NCBI GenBank assembly: GCA_964545855.1
Contig: CAZJHD010000002.1
Coordinates: 152,993 to 216,992 of the forward strand
From: CAZJHD01 sp964545855
GTDB taxonomy: Bacteria; Planctomycetota; UBA1135; JACQFD01
Length of the DNA: 64,000 bases
Direction: 5' to 3'
Notes under the pieces: model-generated
Databases searched by the model: none
What the model was told of the DNA's origin: nothing
The model's input: the letters and a program-made list of their open reading frames with translations, nothing else
Shown here: one piece after another, positions 60,528 to 64,000 of the stretch
How positions within the stretch are numbered: position 1 is the first letter of the stretch
Layout of the letters: every line of letters begins with the position of its first letter
Program-made: the position numbers and the translations under genes

Positions 60528-63278
60528 CTAGCCCTTCGGCGAGACGCCGAGGAGCGAGCGCGCGAGCGCCGCCGCCTCGTCGGCGGCCGACGGGTTCCGG
60601 CCCTGCCCCTGGGCGAAATCGGGCCGGCCGCCGCCTCCCCCGCCGAGCTTCGGGCCGATCGCCTTGGCGACGTCTCCCGCCTTCAGCCGCTTCGCGGGCG
60701 CACCCTGCACGGCGACGACGAAGGCGACCGTCTCCTCGGCGGGCGCGAGGACCACGACGGCGAAGTCCGGTGTGTCCTTCTTGAGATCGTCGACGAGCGC
60801 GCGGATCTCCTCGGCCGGATAGCCGGGCAGCACGGCGGCGCCGACGAGACCGTCGGGCCCGAGGCCCAGCGCCGCGCGCAGCAGCGCGCGAGCCTCGTTC
60901 CGATCGATCGACGTGGCCGAGCGCTTCGCATCCTTCGCCTGCTTCAGCTCGCCGCGGAGCTGCTTCAGCCGCTCCAGGAGCCCCGCCGGCGGCGTCTTCA
61001 GCTCGCGCGCGACCTCCTCCAGCAGCGTCTCCTTCTCGCGGAGCGCCTGCATCGCGAGCGGCCCGCAGACGGCTTCGATGCGGCGGATCCCTGCGGCCGC
61101 CGACGCCTCCGAGAGGATCTTGAAGGCGCCGATGTTGCCGGTGTTGCCGACGTGCGTCCCGCCGCAGAGCTCGACGCTGTCGCCGGCGCCGAGAACGCGC
61201 ACGCGATCGCCGTACCTCTCGCCGAAGAGCATCACCGCCCCGCAGCCCTTCGCCTCCTCGAGGCTCATCTCCGACTTGGAGACGGGCTTCGCCGCGAGGA
61301 CGCGCTCCGTCACGAAGTCCTCGATCGCACGGACCTCGTCGGCCGTGAGCCTCTTCGGGTGCGTGAAGTCGAAGCGCAGCCGGTCCGGCGCCACGAGGGA
61401 GCCCGCCTGGTTCACGTGGCCTCCGAGGATCGTCTTCAGCGCGAGATGGAGGAGGTGCGTCGCCGTGTGGTGGCGCTCCGTCGAAACGCGTGCGGTCTCG
61501 TCGACGGCGGCTCGGACCGCGTCGCCCACGCGCAGGGTCCCGCGCTCCACGCGGCCGCGGTGGAAGACCCACGCGTCGACCCGGTGCGTGGTCTCCACGG
61601 CGATCGCCGTTTCCGCTCCCTCGATCCGGCCCCGGTCCCCCACCTGGCCTCCGCCCTCGGCATAGAACGGCGTCGCGTCGAGGACCACCTCGACGGGGCT
61701 GCCGGCGGGCGCCTCCTCGGCGAGCTTCCCGCCGACGACGAGCGCCTGCACGCGGGCGCCCTCGCGCACGAGGCGCGCGCGATCGGCGTACTCGGGTTCC
61801 GAGTCGGCGTAGCCGGTGAATGCCGTCGGCGCGACGCTACGCTGGCGGAGCCCCGTCGCCGGGCCCTCGACGAAGATCTCCTTCGAGAGGGACGACCCGG
61901 CTCGCGCTCGCTCGCGCTGCTCCTCCATGGCGCGCTCGAAGCCCTCGAGGTCCACGGCGAAGCCGCGCTCCTCGGCGATCTGCTCGACGAGGTCGATCGG
62001 GAAGCCGAGCGTGTCGTGCAGGACGAAGGCGTCGGCGCCGCCGATCCTCTTCGACTTCGCGCCCCGCTCCATCAGATCCTCGAGCCGCCCGATGCCTCGC
62101 GTGTAGACCTCGCGGAACTGCTGCTCCTCGCCCTGGAGGAAGGACGCGATCGCCGCCGCGCTGCGCGGGATCTCCGGGTAGGCGTCACCCATGATCTCCG
62201 CCACGCGCGGGACGAGCGCATGCAGGGCCGGCGTCTCGACGCCGAGCTCGTACAGATCGCGGCACGCGCGGCGGAGAATCTTCCGGACGACGTAGCCGCG
62301 ACCTTCGTTCGACGGCCGCGCCCCGTCGGCGACGCAGAAGGTGACCGCGCGCAGATGGTCGGCGATCCGTCGCATGCGGATTCCGTCGGGGCTGTCCGTC
62401 GCGTAGACGCGCCCCGAGCGCTTCTCGAGGTCGCGCAGCGTCGGCAGGAAGAGGTCCGTCTCGAAGTTGTTCGGCGCGCCTTGCAGCACGGCGACGATGC
62501 GCTCGAGGCCGAGGCCGACGTCGATGTTCTTCTGGGGGAGCGGCTGGAGCTTCCCGCCGGGCCCCGGCACGGCATCGCGGCGATCGAACTGCGTGAAGAC
62601 GCAGTTGCCCACCTCCAGGAAACGGTCGTCGGGCATCGCGCCGAGGGGCGCGCCGTCGGCGCGCTTCGTGGCGGGCGGCGCCTCGCCGGGGCGCTGGTCC
62701 CAGTAGATCTCCGAGCAGGGACCGCAGGGGCCGTTGGGTCCCTTGCTCGGCGCCTCGGCGGGCCAGAAATTCTCCTTCTCGCCGAAGCGGTAGATCCTCT
62801 CGGCCGGAAGCCCCACGTCGTCCTTCCAGATCGCGAAGGCCTCGTCGTCGTCGAGGTAGATCGTCACCCAGAGCCGGTCGCGATCGAACCCGTAGACCTC
62901 CGTGAAGAGATCCCACTCCCAGCGGATGCACTCGCGCTTGAAGTAGTCGCCGAAGGAGAAGTTCCCCAGCATCTCGAAGAACGTGTGGTGTCGCGGCGTG
63001 CGCCCGACGTTCTCGAGATCGGGGACGCGGAGGCACTTCTGCGACGTGGTGACGCGCTTCCAGGCGAGGTTCCCCTTGCCGAGGAAGCTCTCCTTGAACT
63101 GGTTCATCCCCGCGCCCGTGAAGAGCAGCGTCGGATCGTTCGCGGGGACGAGCGAGTCGGAGGGGAGGCGCTCGTGTCCCCGCTCCTCGAAGAAGCGGAG
63201 GTAGCGCTCGCGGACTTCGGCCGACGGGAGCTTTCGGAGAGACGACAAGGGCGTAGGAACGGGTCGGGCGCCAGCCAC
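60528..63278 (-). CDS. alaS: Alanyl-tRNA synthetase
   Basis: 916 residues, slightly longer than the usual 870-880. Charges tRNA-Ala. The class II catalytic core includes FTGAGMNQFKESFLGKGN and RTPRHHTFFEMLGNFSFGDY. The editing domain has HHTATHLLHLALK and the C-terminal CGGTHVGNTGNIGAFKI, both zinc-binding and mischarge-correcting. The end is Gly-rich (LGGGGGGRPDFAQGQGRNP), part of the C-Ala domain. It lies downstream of recA as in many bacteria. Confidence 0.97.
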   Translation of the reverse strand: MAGARPVPTPLSSLRKLPSAEVRERYLRFFEERGHERLPSDSLVPANDPTLLFTGAGMNQFKESFLGKGNLAWKRVTTSQKCLRVPDLENVGRTPRHHTFFEMLGNFSFGDYFKRECIRWEWDLFTEVYGFDRDRLWVTIYLDDDEAFAIWKDDVGLPAERIYRFGEKENFWPAEAPSKGPNGPCGPCSEIYWDQRPGEAPPATKRADGAPLGAMPDDRFLEVGNCVFTQFDRRDAVPGPGGKLQPLPQKNIDVGLGLERIVAVLQGAPNNFETDLFLPTLRDLEKRSGRVYATDSPDGIRMRRIADHLRAVTFCVADGARPSNEGRGYVVRKILRRACRDLYELGVETPALHALVPRVAEIMGDAYPEIPRSAAAIASFLQGEEQQFREVYTRGIGRLEDLMERGAKSKRIGGADAFVLHDTLGFPIDLVEQIAEERGFAVDLEGFERAMEEQRERARAGSSLSKEIFVEGPATGLRQRSVAPTAFTGYADSEPEYADRARLVREGARVQALVVGGKLAEEAPAGSPVEVVLDATPFYAEGGGQVGDRGRIEGAETAIAVETTHRVDAWVFHRGRVERGTLRVGDAVRAAVDETARVSTERHHTATHLLHLALKTILGGHVNQAGSLVAPDRLRFDFTHPKRLTADEVRAIEDFVTERVLAAKPVSKSEMSLEEAKGCGAVMLFGERYGDRVRVLGAGDSVELCGGTHVGNTGNIGAFKILSEASAAAGIRRIEAVCGPLAMQALREKETLLEEVARELKTPPAGLLERLKQLRGELKQAKDAKRSATSIDRNEARALLRAALGLGPDGLVGAAVLPGYPAEEIRALVDDLKKDTPDFAVVVLAPAEETVAFVVAVQGAPAKRLKAGDVAKAIGPKLGGGGGGRPDFAQGQGRNPSAADEAAALARSLLGVSPKG

Positions 63279-63332
63279 CCGGCGCGGAGGGACGGACCGT
63301 GGGGCGATCCGCGGAGAGGGACGACGCGCGGG

Positions 63333-63341
63333 AGCCTACCA
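63333..63341 (-). promoter_or_regulatory. Extended -10 candidate for alaS
   Basis: On the minus strand TGGTAGGCT then CCCGCGC, 55 bases before the alaS start; nearly the same string precedes the flippase gene at 25687. No clear -35. Confidence 0.4.
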
Positions 63342-63418
63342 GTCGCGCGCGCCGGCCGAGCGCACCGGGGCCTTCACGACCCGGCGGTCGGACGCGCCTC
63401 CGACCGCCGGGCCGCTCC

Positions 63419-63470
63419 TCGGGTCCGCTCTTCGGATCCGCGCTTCGGGTCCGCTCTTCGGATGCAGACG
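63419..63470. repeat. 13-bp tandem repeat downstream of recA
   Basis: TCGGGTCCGCTCT (63419-63431), TCGGATCCGCGCT (63432-63444), TCGGGTCCGCTCT (63445-63457) and a degenerate fourth unit to 63470, just after the recA stop codon. Confidence 0.85.
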
Positions 63471-63477
63471 CCGCCCG

Positions 63478-64000
63478 TCAGCGCCCCGCGCTCCGCTCCG
63501 CTCCGTTCGACGTCCCGGCCTTCGCCGCGCCGCGCTCCGCCGCAGGGTCCGCGGGCGCCTCCACGGGGGCCGACGGATCGAATCCGACGGCGCCCGATCC
63601 CGCGGCCGTGTAGGCACGCTTGCGGATCTCGCTCTCGATGAGGTCGCGGAGCTCGATGTTGTCGCGCAGGAACGCGGAAGCCCGATCGACGCCCTGGCCG
63701 AGCCGGACGTCGCCCCGTTCCTGGTCTCGATAGGAGTACCAGGTGCCGAGCTTCTGCAGGACGCCGTGCTGCGTCCCCAGTTCGACGACGTCGCCCTCAC
63801 GATGGATGCCGCGGTCGTGGAGGATGTCGAACTCCACCTTGCGGAAGGGCGGGGCGATCTTGTTCTTGACCACGGAGGCGCGCGTCTTCGCGCCGATGAC
63901 CACGTCGCCATCCTTCAGCGTCTGGATGCGGCGCACGTCGATGCGGACGCTCGAGTAGAACTTGAGCGCCCGGCCGCCGGTCGTCGTCTCCGGGTTGCCG
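63478..64000 (-). CDS. recA: Recombinase RecA (C-terminal part, incomplete at the window edge)
   Basis: At least 174 residues; the start lies beyond 64000. The visible text NPETTTGGRALKFYSSVRID, then KNKIAPPFRKVEFDILH, is strongly conserved RecA core, followed by the C-terminal domain and an Ala/Pro-rich acidic-poor tail (APVEAPADPAAERG). It drives homologous recombination and LexA cleavage; regulatory sequences are out of view. Alignment with alaS is the common order. Confidence 0.95.
   Translation of the reverse strand, partial: GNPETTTGGRALKFYSSVRIDVRRIQTLKDGDVVIGAKTRASVVKNKIAPPFRKVEFDILHDRGIHREGDVVELGTQHGVLQKLGTWYSYRDQERGDVRLGQGVDRASAFLRDNIELRDLIESEIRKRAYTAAGSGAVGFDPSAPVEAPADPAAERGAAKAGTSNGAERSAGR

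Noticed and set aside
57282..63641. A 2119-residue open frame on the plus strand
   Set aside because: It runs antisense to rpmF-adjacent genes, the methyltransferase and alaS. Its translation is Arg/Glu/Gly low complexity, typical of GC-rich shadow frames.

Overview
The window is very GC-rich (about 70 percent by eye), densely coding and unbroken except for a 100-base run of N at 37298-37397, so it is a draft or metagenome scaffold. No gene fixes the taxon. A eukaryote-type UDP-sugar pyrophosphorylase, two probable redox selenoproteins (one a thioredoxin/PDZ type I associate with Planctomycetota), a large membrane-bound Ser/Thr kinase and the GC content together suggest a Planctomycetota-like bacterium. 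That is inference of moderate strength.

Layout. 1-8.6 kb: MATE exporter, lipoprotein-type amidase, GDP-deoxyhexose genes (a GDP-mannose 4,6-dehydratase interrupted by an intein, plus a 4-reductase), undecaprenyl-diphosphatase, alanine dehydrogenase and tRNA-Val. 8.9-12.6 kb: HtrA-like protease and an unrecognised secreted protein. 13.0-17.2 kb: a carbamoylation cassette resembling saxitoxin sxtJ-sxtI-sxtK (small SxtJ-like protein, O-carbamoyltransferase, SGNH hydrolase ending in a DUF5989/SxtK-like domain, then two stand-alone DUF5989 micro-proteins of 42 and 43 residues). 17.2-18.5 kb: a probable selenoprotein read through an in-frame UGA. 18.5-45.6 kb: a surface-glycan region with six GT4 glycosyltransferases, a flippase, polysaccharide deacetylase, acetyltransferase, methyltransferase, two B12-binding radical SAM proteins, an asparagine-synthase-like amidotransferase, DegT aminotransferase and NAD-sugar epimerase. 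Within it lie a second probable selenoprotein (thioredoxin/PDZ with two in-frame UGA codons spaced U-x-x-U) and a Ser/Thr kinase with an RDD domain. 45.6-50.1 kb: a tightly overlapping operon joining sugar genes to peptidoglycan precursor genes, including dapB and a fusion of a UDP-GlcNAc-type pyrophosphorylase with D-Ala-D-Ala ligase. 50.8-57.2 kb: fatty-acid genes fabF, acpP, fabG, fabD, fabH, plsX and rpmF, with a decayed YpdA-like fragment after fabF. 57.3-64 kb: a membrane glycosyltransferase-like protein, an orphan DNA adenine methyltransferase, alaS and the 3' end of recA.

How it fits together. Most of the window builds the cell surface: GDP- and UDP-sugars, GT4 assembly, flipping, carbamoyl and acetyl decoration, undecaprenyl phosphate recycling, peptidoglycan precursors and fatty acids. 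Gene pairs are repeatedly joined by 4-base ATGA, GTGA or TTGA overlaps, implying translational coupling. A roughly 40-bp element recurs 12-53 bases upstream of four glycan genes and may be a shared promoter or operator. The strongest novel signals are the two UGA-containing genes with SECIS-like hairpins, the GMD intein, the pyrophosphorylase-Ddl fusion and the amplified DUF5989 cassette.
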